Source: JAPOPJ01 sp964538885 (GTDB lineage Archaea; Thermoproteota; Nitrososphaeria; Nitrososphaerales; Nitrosopumilaceae). From it: DNA of 64,000 nt. The stretch covers positions 1-64,000 of the forward strand of contig CAZIHR010000072.1 in NCBI GenBank assembly GCA_964538885.1. Direction: 5' to 3'. A model generated the notes under the pieces. The model made no database searches. It had not been told where the DNA came from and was given only the letters and a program-made list of their open reading frames with translations. The position numbers were made by a program, and so were the translations under genes. Each line of letters opens with the position of its first letter. The first letter of the stretch is position 1. Below are positions 15,799-24,295 of this stretch, one piece after another.

Positions 15799-16721
15799 CA
15801 TCCATTGAACGACGGCAAGAATACAGGAACATGTTCAAGCAGAATGTCCAAAGGAGATTATTGGTAGACAAGATAGTGAGGTTGATCGTAATTGGTTGTG
15901 TCATTACAGCAATTGTTCCTCTTGGCAGTATACTGGTTGAAGTATTCAGAAATGGTATTACTGCAATAAGTATTGAATTTCTTACGCAGCCGCCCGGTGC
16001 TATTGGCTCTGGAGAAGGTGGCATCGGACCTGCCATTCAGGGGACACTCATAATTATCGGTTTGGCAAGTATGATCGGTGGCCCCATAGGAGTCATGTCG
16101 GGAATATTTTTGGCAGAATTCGGCGAGAACAGACTTGGCAGATCCATCAGGTTCTTTAATGATGTGTTTATGGAGTTTCCGTCAATAGTGTTGGGAATTT
16201 TTGCATTTTTGGTAATCGTACTTTTATTGGGACATTTCTCTGTCTGGGCAGGGGCATTTGCATTGGCACTGATCATGTTTCCTATAGTGGCAAGGACAAC
16301 TGAGGAATCACTGAAGATGGTTCCAATTACATATAGAGAGGCAGGTACGGCACTTGGCCTCAAACAGTGGGTGGTGACACTACGAATTGTACTGTCTGCT
16401 GCAAAAAGTGGCATGATCACGGGAGTCCTGCTTGCAATAGCAAGAATAGGAGGTGAAACTGCCCCGCTGATCATGACAATACTTGGAAGTAGTCTGTTTT
16501 TCAACAATTTTGATACTCCGATGGATGCATTGCCTCTGAGGATATGGCGACTCTCCCTCTTACCATATGATAGTGCACAGCTTCAGGGTTGGGGGGCGGC
16601 ATTGGTTCTCATCATGATTATATTGGCTATCAACTTGAGTGTTAGATATTTTGTTCTACAGAAGAAAGACTCAAATATTTTCAGAAGACTGATTAATCAA
16701 AGGACGGGTGTGAACAAATGA
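15795..16721 (+). CDS. pstA: Phosphate ABC transporter permease PstA
   Basis: Second membrane subunit of the importer. Features: the first helix at about 25-50, the loop EFLTQPPGAIGSGEGGIGPAIQGTL typical of PstA, and the EAA loop REAGTALGLKQWVVTLRIVLSAAKSG near residue 190. This is followed by ARIGGETAPLIMTILG. It has 308 residues. The start is TTG inside the pstC stop overlap, and the stop overlaps the pstB ATG by 4 bp. Confidence 0.94.
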   Translation: MTSIERRQEYRNMFKQNVQRRLLVDKIVRLIVIGCVITAIVPLGSILVEVFRNGITAISIEFLTQPPGAIGSGEGGIGPAIQGTLIIIGLASMIGGPIGVMSGIFLAEFGENRLGRSIRFFNDVFMEFPSIVLGIFAFLVIVLLLGHFSVWAGAFALALIMFPIVARTTEESLKMVPITYREAGTALGLKQWVVTLRIVLSAAKSGMITGVLLAIARIGGETAPLIMTILGSSLFFNNFDTPMDALPLRIWRLSLLPYDSAQLQGWGAALVLIMIILAINLSVRYFVLQKKDSNIFRRLINQRTGVNK

Positions 16722-17548
16722 CTACCTTGGCGGAGTTTGATTTGATGCGTACGCAGGTGCCACAGATCTCGACACGAGAGCCCACAGACGATCGATTCAA
16801 GATGATTGCCCAAGATGTAACTATCTCGTATGGTGGTGTTGCGGCAGTCAAAGATATTACGATGAAATTTAGGGAGAGGACAGTGACTGCTCTGATCGGC
16901 CCATCGGGATGCGGCAAGACTACTTTTCTTAGGTGCCTCAACAGAATGCACGACATGACAAAGAATGCAGAGGTCAAGGGAAAAGTGATGATTGATGGGA
17001 TTGATCTTTATTCGAAGGAGATTGATCCCATATATCACAGGAGAAAAGTAGGCATGGTGTTCCAAAAACCAAACCCGTTTCCTACAATGTCAATTTACGA
17101 CAACGTGACTTCTGGTCTGCGCCTTAATGGTGTTAGAGACAAGAAAATACTGAGCGAGATAGTAGAAGACACGTTAAAGATGGCATATCTGTGGGATGAA
17201 GTAAAAGATGACCTCAAAAAACCTGCAATTGAGCTGTCAGGCGGACAGCAGCAGCGATTATGCATTGCACGCGCACTTGCCATACAGCCTGAAGTGTTAC
17301 TTATGGATGAGCCGGCATCTGCACTAGACCCAATTGCAACACAAAAGATTGAGGAGACCATCACAGAGCTGAAAAAAGAGTTTACAATCATCATAGTGAC
17401 ACACAATATGCAGCAGGCCGTCCGCGTGTCAGATTATACTGGGTTCATGTATCTGGGTGACTTGATTGAGTTTAGCGAGACGAAAAAACTATTTGAAGAT
17501 CCAAAAAGTGAGCTTACGGCAAAATACGTTCAAGGCCAGTTCGGGTAA
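16718..17548 (+). CDS. pstB: Phosphate ABC transporter ATPase PstB
   Basis: Powers phosphate import. All ABC motifs are present: Walker A GPSGCGKTTF, Q-loop VFQKPNPFP, signature LSGGQQQR, Walker B VLLMDEPASALDP and the H-loop VTHNMQQ. The PstB-specific stretch FLRCLNRMHDM follows Walker A. It has 276 residues, including a 25-residue N-terminal extension before the conserved start. The last base is shared with the phoU start (TAATG). Confidence 0.97.
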   Translation: MTTLAEFDLMRTQVPQISTREPTDDRFKMIAQDVTISYGGVAAVKDITMKFRERTVTALIGPSGCGKTTFLRCLNRMHDMTKNAEVKGKVMIDGIDLYSKEIDPIYHRRKVGMVFQKPNPFPTMSIYDNVTSGLRLNGVRDKKILSEIVEDTLKMAYLWDEVKDDLKKPAIELSGGQQQRLCIARALAIQPEVLLMDEPASALDPIATQKIEETITELKKEFTIIIVTHNMQQAVRVSDYTGFMYLGDLIEFSETKKLFEDPKSELTAKYVQGQFG

Positions 17549-18213
17549 TGACTAGGCTGATAGATCCATCTCTGGAAAAACTCTCCCTCATCATGGCTGA
17601 GATGGGAGATATGGCAATAGAGTGCATCTCGCTAGCAGTTGACTCGTATCTGGAAGGAAAGAACACAACTGACAGGGTCTATCACCTCTCCAACCTGATA
17701 CGCAACAAGTATTTCGAGGTGGAAGACATTATCTTTGATATGTTGTTAAAGTACCAACCGGTGGCAGATGATTTTAGGCTGATTCGTTCCTCCACAGAAA
17801 TCTCATATGCATTTTCTCGGTTTGGTAGGTATGCATATGATATAACTCAGGTACGAGATGTGTTTGGAGATATATCTGAATGCAAAAACGCGGTACTTGT
17901 GGAGATTTCAAAGAAAGTTAAACATATGATCAAAGAGGCAGTCTTGTCTTATGCTGAGCTTGATGTCCGCAAGGCCATAAAGATTCAAGAGGATGAGGAC
18001 TTTATTGACAGGATCTACAAGGAACGGCTTCCGGAGCTTGTTGCGTTGGACAGCACAAAATGTGCTATGGCAGAGGCACTGTTACTACGATACTTGGAAA
18101 GAATAGGGGACCATGCAGTGTTTATGAGTGATGCTACAAATTATATAGTCACAGGAAAACACAAGCCGAGCAAAAGACGAATAGAATCCAATGATGGACG
18201 CATGCGACGGTAA
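17548..18213 (+). CDS. phoU: PhoU-type phosphate signalling protein
   Basis: A 221-residue, all-helical protein with two PhoU repeats but no DNA-binding domain. Metal-site acids are visible in FEVEDIIFDML and in LRYLERIGDHAVFMSD near the C-terminus. It usually restrains PstB and relays phosphate status to regulators. Encoded immediately after pstB in the same operon, it complements the AbrB-PhoU protein at 13664-14695. The two PhoU proteins flank the transporter genes and could have separate signalling and transcription roles. Confidence 0.85.
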   Translation: MTRLIDPSLEKLSLIMAEMGDMAIECISLAVDSYLEGKNTTDRVYHLSNLIRNKYFEVEDIIFDMLLKYQPVADDFRLIRSSTEISYAFSRFGRYAYDITQVRDVFGDISECKNAVLVEISKKVKHMIKEAVLSYAELDVRKAIKIQEDEDFIDRIYKERLPELVALDSTKCAMAEALLLRYLERIGDHAVFMSDATNYIVTGKHKPSKRRIESNDGRMRR

Positions 18214-18257
18214 CTCTGCTGCTAGAAACGACTTCCACTTGGCACTATATCTGTACA

Positions 18258-18782
18258 TCAAAGTCCCAAACTCTTACCAAAGTAGTATCCTGCAAGGATT
18301 GTACCAGCAGACCATATGCAGGATCCGGTAAACGTATACAACACGAATTTGGACATACGCATCTTGAGCAGTCCTGCTGGAACCGAGATCATCTCACGCA
18401 TTACAGGAACGCATCTTCCTAGGAGTACTGCCTTGTCTCCATATTTTTCAAACCATGCCTCAACACGTTTCAGCTTTTCTTCGGAAACACCAACGCGTTT
18501 AAGATATCTCAACATGATGGATCTGCCAAGCTTCAATGCAATCAAGTAAATTCCACTGCTCCCGATTGTAGCTCCTGCTGCACCCATAACTATCATGATT
18601 CCCACATTGTACAGTGGTAGTCCTTGCTGTGATGCTAAAAATCCTGCCGTGGGAAATATTGCCAGTGTAGGTATGGGGGGTATTATAGTCTCTATCAATG
18701 CTGCCAGAAATATGCCTTCATACAAATGATTTGAGATCATTTCTGAAATCCACAGAATTAGTGAGTCAAGCTGCTCCAACAA
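18258..18782 (-). CDS. DedA family membrane protein
   Basis: A 174-residue integral membrane protein of the DedA/SNARE-associated family. It has ETIIPPIPTLAIFPTAGFLAS (the re-entrant Pro-rich loop) and GSSGIYLIALKLGR. Then come the amphipathic stretch RVEAWFEKYGDKAVLLGRCVPVMREMISVPAGLLKM and a final hydrophobic segment. DedA relatives move polyprenyl phosphates or phospholipids across membranes; which lipid applies here is unknown. It converges with phoU, 44 bp apart. Confidence 0.88.
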   Translation of the reverse strand: MLEQLDSLILWISEMISNHLYEGIFLAALIETIIPPIPTLAIFPTAGFLASQQGLPLYNVGIMIVMGAAGATIGSSGIYLIALKLGRSIMLRYLKRVGVSEEKLKRVEAWFEKYGDKAVLLGRCVPVMREMISVPAGLLKMRMSKFVLYTFTGSCIWSAGTILAGYYFGKSLGL

Positions 18783-18952
18783 TCTTGGAAAAATTACTCT
18801 CCGCTAAATTGTTTTATAAGATTGTATGGGTGCAATCGCGGTTTTGGCTGCAACAGATGTGTAACTATACCAGAAATATATTTGGTTGTATACAAGTCAC
18901 GCATACTACTATCAACGCTACCTCTAAATCAGTTAAATGTGCAAGTTGTCTA

Positions 18953-19318
18953 ATGCCTGAAGTATGGAATTTGGAAACTGAGAGATATATCGTGTTGGAG
19001 ACGTATAAAAAAGATGGAAGTGCAGTAAGGACGCCGGTGTGGTTTGTTCTGCAAGATGATCTTGTGTTTGTTGTGACTAGGGAAAATACGGGAAAAGTAA
19101 AGCGTCTAAATTATAATCAGAATGTACGGATTGCGGCATGTAAAATTAGGGGGGATGTTACCGGAGAATGGCATCAAGGAATTGCCACCAAGCTGTCTAC
19201 TATCAAATCGGAACCAATTTTGAAACTACGTGATAAAAAATACGGGTTTATGGCAAAGATAGCAAAGTTTGCAAGCCGCGGCAAAGGTGATTTTATAGTA
19301 TATTCTATTCAGCTTTGA
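18953..19318 (+). CDS. PPOX-class flavin/F420-dependent oxidoreductase
   Basis: A 121-residue split-barrel protein of the pyridoxamine-5'-phosphate oxidase-like superfamily. Key segments are ERYIVLETYKKDGSAVRTPVWF (the TPVWF strand), VVTRENTGKVKRLNYNQNVRI (phosphate-binding Lys/Arg) and ACKIRGDVTGEWHQGIA. This pattern resembles the small F420-dependent reductases of archaea and actinobacteria. The open frame runs back to 18698, but that part overlaps dedA antisense and is not conserved in style. The ATG at 18953 gives the family length. Confidence 0.8.
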   Translation: MPEVWNLETERYIVLETYKKDGSAVRTPVWFVLQDDLVFVVTRENTGKVKRLNYNQNVRIAACKIRGDVTGEWHQGIATKLSTIKSEPILKLRDKKYGFMAKIAKFASRGKGDFIVYSIQL

Positions 19319-19541
19319 GCTGGTTCGTGGTCACCTACCCTAAATCATCAATCACAAAACAATTTTGTATGTAATGCAACCGCAGATCACATGTTGTGTC
19401 CAAGTATCGCCCATGAGTTACACAATACATGATCTAATAGACTAAATCATCACAAAAAAAGTGTGTGGCTTTAGGAAGAGTTAGTTACATCCCAGTTTTC
19501 TCCATGCAAAAGTACATTATGAAATAACTTGGCGTGGATCA

Positions 19542-20957
19542 TCATTTGATTCCCACATTCATTGTATATGTTGAATCTGGTGCTGGATCATCGACCTTGA
19601 GGACTCCATAAATTGTAGAGTTACCAAATTCGAAGGGGTGCGTTGATGCAGTTTTGCCGTCTGGTGGCACTGCAATAGCATAGAATGTCTCTGCAGTAAA
19701 ATCGTCTATGGATATGGTGCCATCTATTCCAGTGTATAGTAAATTGGATTGACGTGTTTCTACGATACTTGTTATAATCAATATGTTGGGCGCTGCCGTC
19801 TCACCTATATCCCTGATACCATCACCATCAGAATCGTTCCATGCAGAGATATTGAGGGTGACGGGTTTCCCTGTTGGCGGTGATGTATTGTCAATTCTCA
19901 ACACGCGATTTAGAAGATCATTAATTGTTTTGTTAAAGTCGGAAATTTGTTTTTGTATTGCTGCAAGTCCAGTCTCTAGGGTGTTTATGGCATTTTCAAG
20001 CGCGGTGGTCCTAGTCTCAAGATCATTTACACGGTTTTTTATTACTGCCGTATCTGTTGATGTATGACTGTCTAACTCGGCTACTCGATCTTGAAGCATT
20101 GCTATCTTTAATACATTCAATGCAATGTCTACATCAAGCAACGCCATCGTTACCTCGGACTGTTCGTACTCCGTTGGATCACCTGCAAAGCAGTCTAATT
20201 CCTTATTTATAATCAACCTGCTCTCTTCTATACGGTCAAGAGCCGCTTGTACAACTTTATCGGTATTCGGATTATTAATGCCAATTACAATAGTATCTAA
20301 CTCGTCTAGTTTATCATAAAGTGGTTTTTGTTCGATAAAAAAGTAAGACGTTGACAATCTATCAGGTATGTTGTATCCACGCGTGTCATATGGACCATCC
20401 GAAGGCGGTGGGTGTGTGCCATACATGAGATGGTTCCAGGCCTTATGATGGTCTGTGCCTAAAAATATGTGACCTATCTCATGCATCATTACGTTGATCA
20501 ACCTGTTCGAAGGCCGTTCATTATACGCGCCCCTACAGTCCAAATCTCCGATGGATATTACTATTCTGCCACCATGATTTCCATCTGGTTCTGCTGTACC
20601 CGATCCTGATGATGGCACTGTATGCCATTTTACCAAAATGTCGGCATGTCCATTTACCTTTTTAAAGTTCATCTCGGGGTTATGCTCTTCCCATATCTCA
20701 AAACTCCTCTCTATTGCAGAAACGATCCTAGATTCATCTTGTGGGGTGTACGGGAGCGGCATCCCCACAGCATTCCATGTGATTACAGGTGGTAGTTGTG
20801 ATATGTTCAGCTCTTGGATGCCGGTAAGAGATGGTGTATAGTCAGTCTGATCTGCCGCGTACACATATACAATACCTGATAGTGAAGCAAACACAGTTAC
20901 TACTAACAATAAATTCAATATGACATATTTACAACCAAATGCTTTAAAATGTATCAC
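19542..20957 (-). CDS. Secreted metzincin-like metalloprotease with coiled coil and SdrD-like C-terminal domain
   Basis: A GTG start (20957) gives a signal peptide (YVILNLLLVVTVFASLSGIVYVYA) and then a catalytic domain. The zinc motif is HEIGHIFLGTDHH near residue 160, with a Met-turn-like LMYG about 10 residues later. The first two His and the Glu fit metzincins, and the third ligand would be Asp or the following His, as in snapalysins. Residues about 290-350 form a coiled coil. The last 105 residues form a B-type Ig domain (NDSDGDGIRDIGETAAPNI) nearly the same as the end of the 57005-60280 protein. It is coupled to the upstream fibre gene by a 4-bp overlap. Likely an extracellular protease; substrate unknown. 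Confidence 0.82.
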   Translation of the reverse strand: MIHFKAFGCKYVILNLLLVVTVFASLSGIVYVYAADQTDYTPSLTGIQELNISQLPPVITWNAVGMPLPYTPQDESRIVSAIERSFEIWEEHNPEMNFKKVNGHADILVKWHTVPSSGSGTAEPDGNHGGRIVISIGDLDCRGAYNERPSNRLINVMMHEIGHIFLGTDHHKAWNHLMYGTHPPPSDGPYDTRGYNIPDRLSTSYFFIEQKPLYDKLDELDTIVIGINNPNTDKVVQAALDRIEESRLIINKELDCFAGDPTEYEQSEVTMALLDVDIALNVLKIAMLQDRVAELDSHTSTDTAVIKNRVNDLETRTTALENAINTLETGLAAIQKQISDFNKTINDLLNRVLRIDNTSPPTGKPVTLNISAWNDSDGDGIRDIGETAAPNILIITSIVETRQSNLLYTGIDGTISIDDFTAETFYAIAVPPDGKTASTHPFEFGNSTIYGVLKVDDPAPDSTYTMNVGIK

Positions 20958-23254
20958 AGTATCTCATGGAAGCACGAAATTAACTTTCCACCAGAGTCCG
21001 CGCATGTCGAGTATGTTATGTTGCCGTCCTTGTCCCATTCAGTATGATCTGGTCTATCTACTTCGGACTCGTGTCCTGACCCATCAAGATCCGTGTATGC
21101 CCCGCCACCCTCTATTCTATCGGGATAATAGTCATCCGTGCCGTCATCTGGTATATCTCTGGGGAATTCAAGGTAAGTCTTTACATTGCCGTTCTCATAA
21201 TATGTTGCCACGATGTGCTTGGAGCCAGTGTCGTAGAAAGAGTTGAGTGTCTTTTTGTTGCCATTATCCCAGAATGTCCACTGGGCGTTCTTGGCACCAG
21301 TGTCGTACCAAGTGTTATGCGTCTTGCGGTTGCCATTGTCCCAGTGTATGGATTCGTATTTCTTATGACTATTCTCATACCATACCGTATAGTTAATTAG
21401 ATTGCCATTCTCTCGTTGTGTATATTTAACATATGTTTGGCCGCTCTCATACCAACTAGTGTAGGTCTTTGTCACACCGCTGTACCAGTGCTCGCGCACA
21501 ACTTTCTTGGCACCACTCTCGTACCAAACGCTGACCGTTTTTCTATTGCCGTTGTCCCAGCATATTATCTCATTTAGCTTGTTGCCATTGTCCCAGAAGT
21601 TTGCACCGCAGATCTTTGTTGTAGGCTTGTCAGGCACCAATGATATATTCACAGTGGTGGTCTTGTCCTTTGTTACAGTTACAATTACAGATTTTCCAGT
21701 ATAACCCTTAGCTGTAACTTTTACTGTATGCTTGCCTACTTTCACATCAGTAAATTGGAATTTCCCACTGTCATCGGTGTTGACACTTACATTAGATAAA
21801 GTTACGGTGGCACCCGATATTGTCTTGTTTGGCTTTGAGTTTATTACAGTCCCAGATACTATACCGGTATCTATCGCATGTGTGTGTTCACTTCGTGAAT
21901 AGATGCTTCCGTGCCCGTGTCCAGAAGAAGAATATCTTGAATGGGAGTGACTTGAGGCAGAGACTGTATGGGAGTGACTTGAGGATGATATGGGATGTGT
22001 ATGCCCGGAACTGGAATATCCTGAATGATTATGATCTGCACTGGCAGACTTTACCGCCTTGAGTTCCTTCTTTAGGTCGGCCTCCGATTTTTCAAGATCT
22101 GTGATCTTCTTGGCCTGATCAGTATTCGATTTTTCAAGTGCCGTTATCTTTTTGGCCTGTTCTGCTATGGTTTTACCTTGTTCAGTTATGGTTTTACCTT
22201 GTTCGGTGGTAGTTTTGACCACCGCGTTTATCTTGGACAGCAGGCCGTCCATGTTGTTAATGTGCTCATAATAATCATCTGTCGTGCTCTGCTGAAGATC
22301 CTTCAAGGTCTTTGCCTGTTTGTCAGCTGCCTTTTTGTGTTCATCCAGCGTCTTCTTGTTCTCGGCTATCGCCTTCTCGTTGACACCTATCGCCTTTGTG
22401 TTCTCGTCTAATGTCTTTTTGTGTTCCTTGAGAGATGTGTCTGTGGTCTTTGCGTTGGTTGTGACTGTGGTATCCAGTGTGGTGATGTTCTTGGTGTTGC
22501 CTGTGACTGTAGTCTCTATAGTGCCTATCATCCTGGTGTTCTTGTCGGCCTTTGTCGTATTGTCTCCAACTGTAGTCTCAAGTGTGCCTATCATCTTGGT
22601 ATTTTTGTCCAGTTTGGTAGTATTGTCATCCAAGGTATTCTTGTTTTCATCTACCTTTGTGGTGTTATCCTGAACTGTTGTATCAAGTGTTGTGATATTC
22701 TTTGTATTCTTGTCGGTCTTTGTCGTATTGTCTCCAACTGTAGTCTCAAGTGTGCCTATCATCTTTGTGTTCTTGTCCACTTTTGTGGCATTGTCGTCAA
22801 CCTTTGTGGTGTTGCCCTCAATTGTCTTATTCAGACTGCCTATTTTGTTGGTGTTATCTGTGACTGTAGTCTCAAGTGAGGTGATGTTTTTGGTGTTCTT
22901 GTCGGTCTTTGTGGTGTTATCGCCAACTGTAGTTTCTAGTGTGCCCAGATTTTTGGAGTTGCCCTTGACACTGGTATCCAAAGTACTTAGTGCATTGCCC
23001 TGTTTCTTGACATCTTTGGTGAGATTAGTTATCTTTTTGTTTGCATTTGAAATCTTGTTGATATGAGTAGATAGTTTGGAATCATGATTATCTAATGTTT
23101 CATCAATTTCCTTAACATCATTTTGCAGCTGCTTTACAGTATTCTTGAGTGATGCGTAAAAAGAATCGGCCTCATCTGCCAGTACGGGTGAACCTACTAG
23201 TGCCAATATGGCAGCTGCTGCCAGTGAACCATATAGAATTTTGATCTTTCTCAT
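20954..23254 (-). CDS. Secreted fibre-like protein: N@d coiled-coil stalk, His-x-His cluster, carboxypeptidase-regulatory-like domain, YwqK/MORN_2-like repeats
   Basis: A signal peptide ends near SPVLADE. Residues about 60-300 are a long stalk of heptads with V/I/T at a and Asn at d followed by Thr (VGDNTT, TDKNTK, VTDNTN). Residues about 404-460 carry six His-x-His motifs (HNH, HTH, HSH, HSH, HGH, HTH) in Ser/Gly-rich sequence. Next, about 463-540, is a carboxypeptidase-regulatory-like beta domain (VSGTVIN...ISGATVTL). Then from about 550 to 700 there are twelve Trp/Tyr repeats of 12-13 residues (WDNGNRKT, WYESGAKK) like YwqK/MORN_2. The C-terminus is polar with no membrane anchor. Probably a trimeric extracellular fibre, made with the downstream protease. 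Confidence 0.85.
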   Translation of the reverse strand: MRKIKILYGSLAAAAILALVGSPVLADEADSFYASLKNTVKQLQNDVKEIDETLDNHDSKLSTHINKISNANKKITNLTKDVKKQGNALSTLDTSVKGNSKNLGTLETTVGDNTTKTDKNTKNITSLETTVTDNTNKIGSLNKTIEGNTTKVDDNATKVDKNTKMIGTLETTVGDNTTKTDKNTKNITTLDTTVQDNTTKVDENKNTLDDNTTKLDKNTKMIGTLETTVGDNTTKADKNTRMIGTIETTVTGNTKNITTLDTTVTTNAKTTDTSLKEHKKTLDENTKAIGVNEKAIAENKKTLDEHKKAADKQAKTLKDLQQSTTDDYYEHINNMDGLLSKINAVVKTTTEQGKTITEQGKTIAEQAKKITALEKSNTDQAKKITDLEKSEADLKKELKAVKSASADHNHSGYSSSGHTHPISSSSHSHTVSASSHSHSRYSSSGHGHGSIYSRSEHTHAIDTGIVSGTVINSKPNKTISGATVTLSNVSVNTDDSGKFQFTDVKVGKHTVKVTAKGYTGKSVIVTVTKDKTTTVNISLVPDKPTTKICGANFWDNGNKLNEIICWDNGNRKTVSVWYESGAKKVVREHWYSGVTKTYTSWYESGQTYVKYTQRENGNLINYTVWYENSHKKYESIHWDNGNRKTHNTWYDTGAKNAQWTFWDNGNKKTLNSFYDTGSKHIVATYYENGNVKTYLEFPRDIPDDGTDDYYPDRIEGGGAYTDLDGSGHESEVDRPDHTEWDKDGNITYSTCADSGGKLISCFHEIL
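21150..21605 (-). repeat. YwqK/MORN_2-like coding repeats
   Basis: Twelve imperfect units of about 36-39 bp encode W/Y-[DEY]-[NST]-G-x-K patterns. Neighbouring units share long DNA words (for example ttgccattgtccca), so they arose by internal duplication. Confidence 0.75.
21876..22041 (-). other. His-x-His metal-site cluster (coding)
   Basis: Six HxH motifs in 56 residues of Ser/Gly-rich sequence. In the phage T4 long-tail-fibre tip, HxH motifs from three chains coordinate iron ions. The same role here is an inference. Confidence 0.6.
22470..23080 (-). repeat. Coiled-coil stalk coding repeats
   Basis: Repeats of 63-66 bp (three heptads), such as the coding words for LETTVGDNTTK and DKNTKMIG, recur several times with few changes. 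This indicates growth by tandem duplication. Confidence 0.8.
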
Positions 23255-23548
23255 TCTAATCGCCCTGCATCGTATCTCTGTTTCTCAGCAACAACACTGC
23301 GGTTCCAGCATGTCTAGTTATCCCAACTTGACCCGTCATGTACTTCATGAGCTGTATCAAGTAACCAGACAATACAAATATTTAGGTATATTACGGTATT
23401 ATTTAATAAAGTACGGTATATCTATCAGATCCACGAAAAGATATTCGAAACTAGGAGATCAACCAAGAATTATGGCAAGAATGAAGCTTCCAGATCCGTG
23501 GCGCATTACCGGCTCGTCAACGCAACATGTTTCCTGCCACGATACAAT
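23255..23548. other. Intergenic region upstream of the fibre operon
   Basis: No gene. It holds the fibre-operon promoter region on the minus strand and three related GGTAT words: TAGGTATA near 23383, TACGGTAT at 23392-23399 and TACGGTAT at 23412-23419. These may be regulator sites. Confidence 0.35.
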
Positions 23549-24295
23549 TTACTGAACAATCTTCTTAAAGTTCCCGTGCAGTATAGCATACTTGGTACTT
23601 TCATCCAGCAATGCATCCTTCACATTGTAGTACATAGCCTTGAAACTACACCACGGAAAATCACTGCCAAACAGTATCTTCTCCTTTCCAAGTACCTTCA
23701 CTGCATATTCAATTCTGTATGGAGTACTAGTACCAGAAGTATCAAAATAGACGTTTCCAAATGACGATGTGGCTGATACTGCTCGCTTTACAATTGATGT
23801 GTCATTGCCTCCCATGTGTGCCAAAATAACTTTGATGCGAGGAAATTTTTTGGCCACCGTCAAACCATGTACAAACGAGGTGTTGGATTCAGGGGAGCCA
23901 TCCTTGTATCTGCCACAGTGAACAAGCAGTATCGCTTCCTTTTCATTAAGAAGGTGCATAATTGGACTATACACCACAGAAGATACAGGCAGGTTTTCAT
24001 ATGAGCCGTGAAATTTGACGCCGATTATCCCATGGCCGATTTGATCTCTTAAAATTTGAAGGTCGTCGTCGATTCGATCTTTGCAAATCCAGTAAAAACC
24101 GTGAATTTTTCTATTTTCTCTTGAGAGTCTTATGATCTTTTGATTGTACATGCAAGTGTCTCTTTCAAATGGGATCAACGCAATCTCATCAATCCTGTTT
24201 TTTGAGATAAAATGGCCAAGCTTGTCTGGAGCCAAAAAATTGTTGATGCTATCTGACCATCCAAGATGGACATGTATATCATTTATGTCATTCAT
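23549..24295 (-). CDS. Amidohydrolase-2 family metal-dependent hydrolase
   Basis: A TIM-barrel hydrolase of 248 residues. Metal ligands are apparent: the N-terminal NDIHVH (HxH), VHCGRYKDG, LAHMGGND and the C-terminal LFGSDFPW aspartate. This is the pattern of the amidohydrolase_2 family (o-pyrocatechuate decarboxylase/ACMSD-like and uncharacterised hydrolases). Substrate unknown. It overlaps the upstream acyltransferase gene by 8 bp, so the two are translated together and may modify the same small molecule or sugar. Confidence 0.85.
   Translation of the reverse strand: MNDINDIHVHLGWSDSINNFLAPDKLGHFISKNRIDEIALIPFERDTCMYNQKIIRLSRENRKIHGFYWICKDRIDDDLQILRDQIGHGIIGVKFHGSYENLPVSSVVYSPIMHLLNEKEAILLVHCGRYKDGSPESNTSFVHGLTVAKKFPRIKVILAHMGGNDTSIVKRAVSATSSFGNVYFDTSGTSTPYRIEYAVKVLGKEKILFGSDFPWCSFKAMYYNVKDALLDESTKYAILHGNFKKIVQ

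Noticed and set aside
21820..23066. Several long plus-strand open frames opposite the fibre gene (Val/Ser/Leu-rich)
   Set aside because: Shadows of the repetitive coiled-coil codons; their periodicity is the complement of the real heptads.
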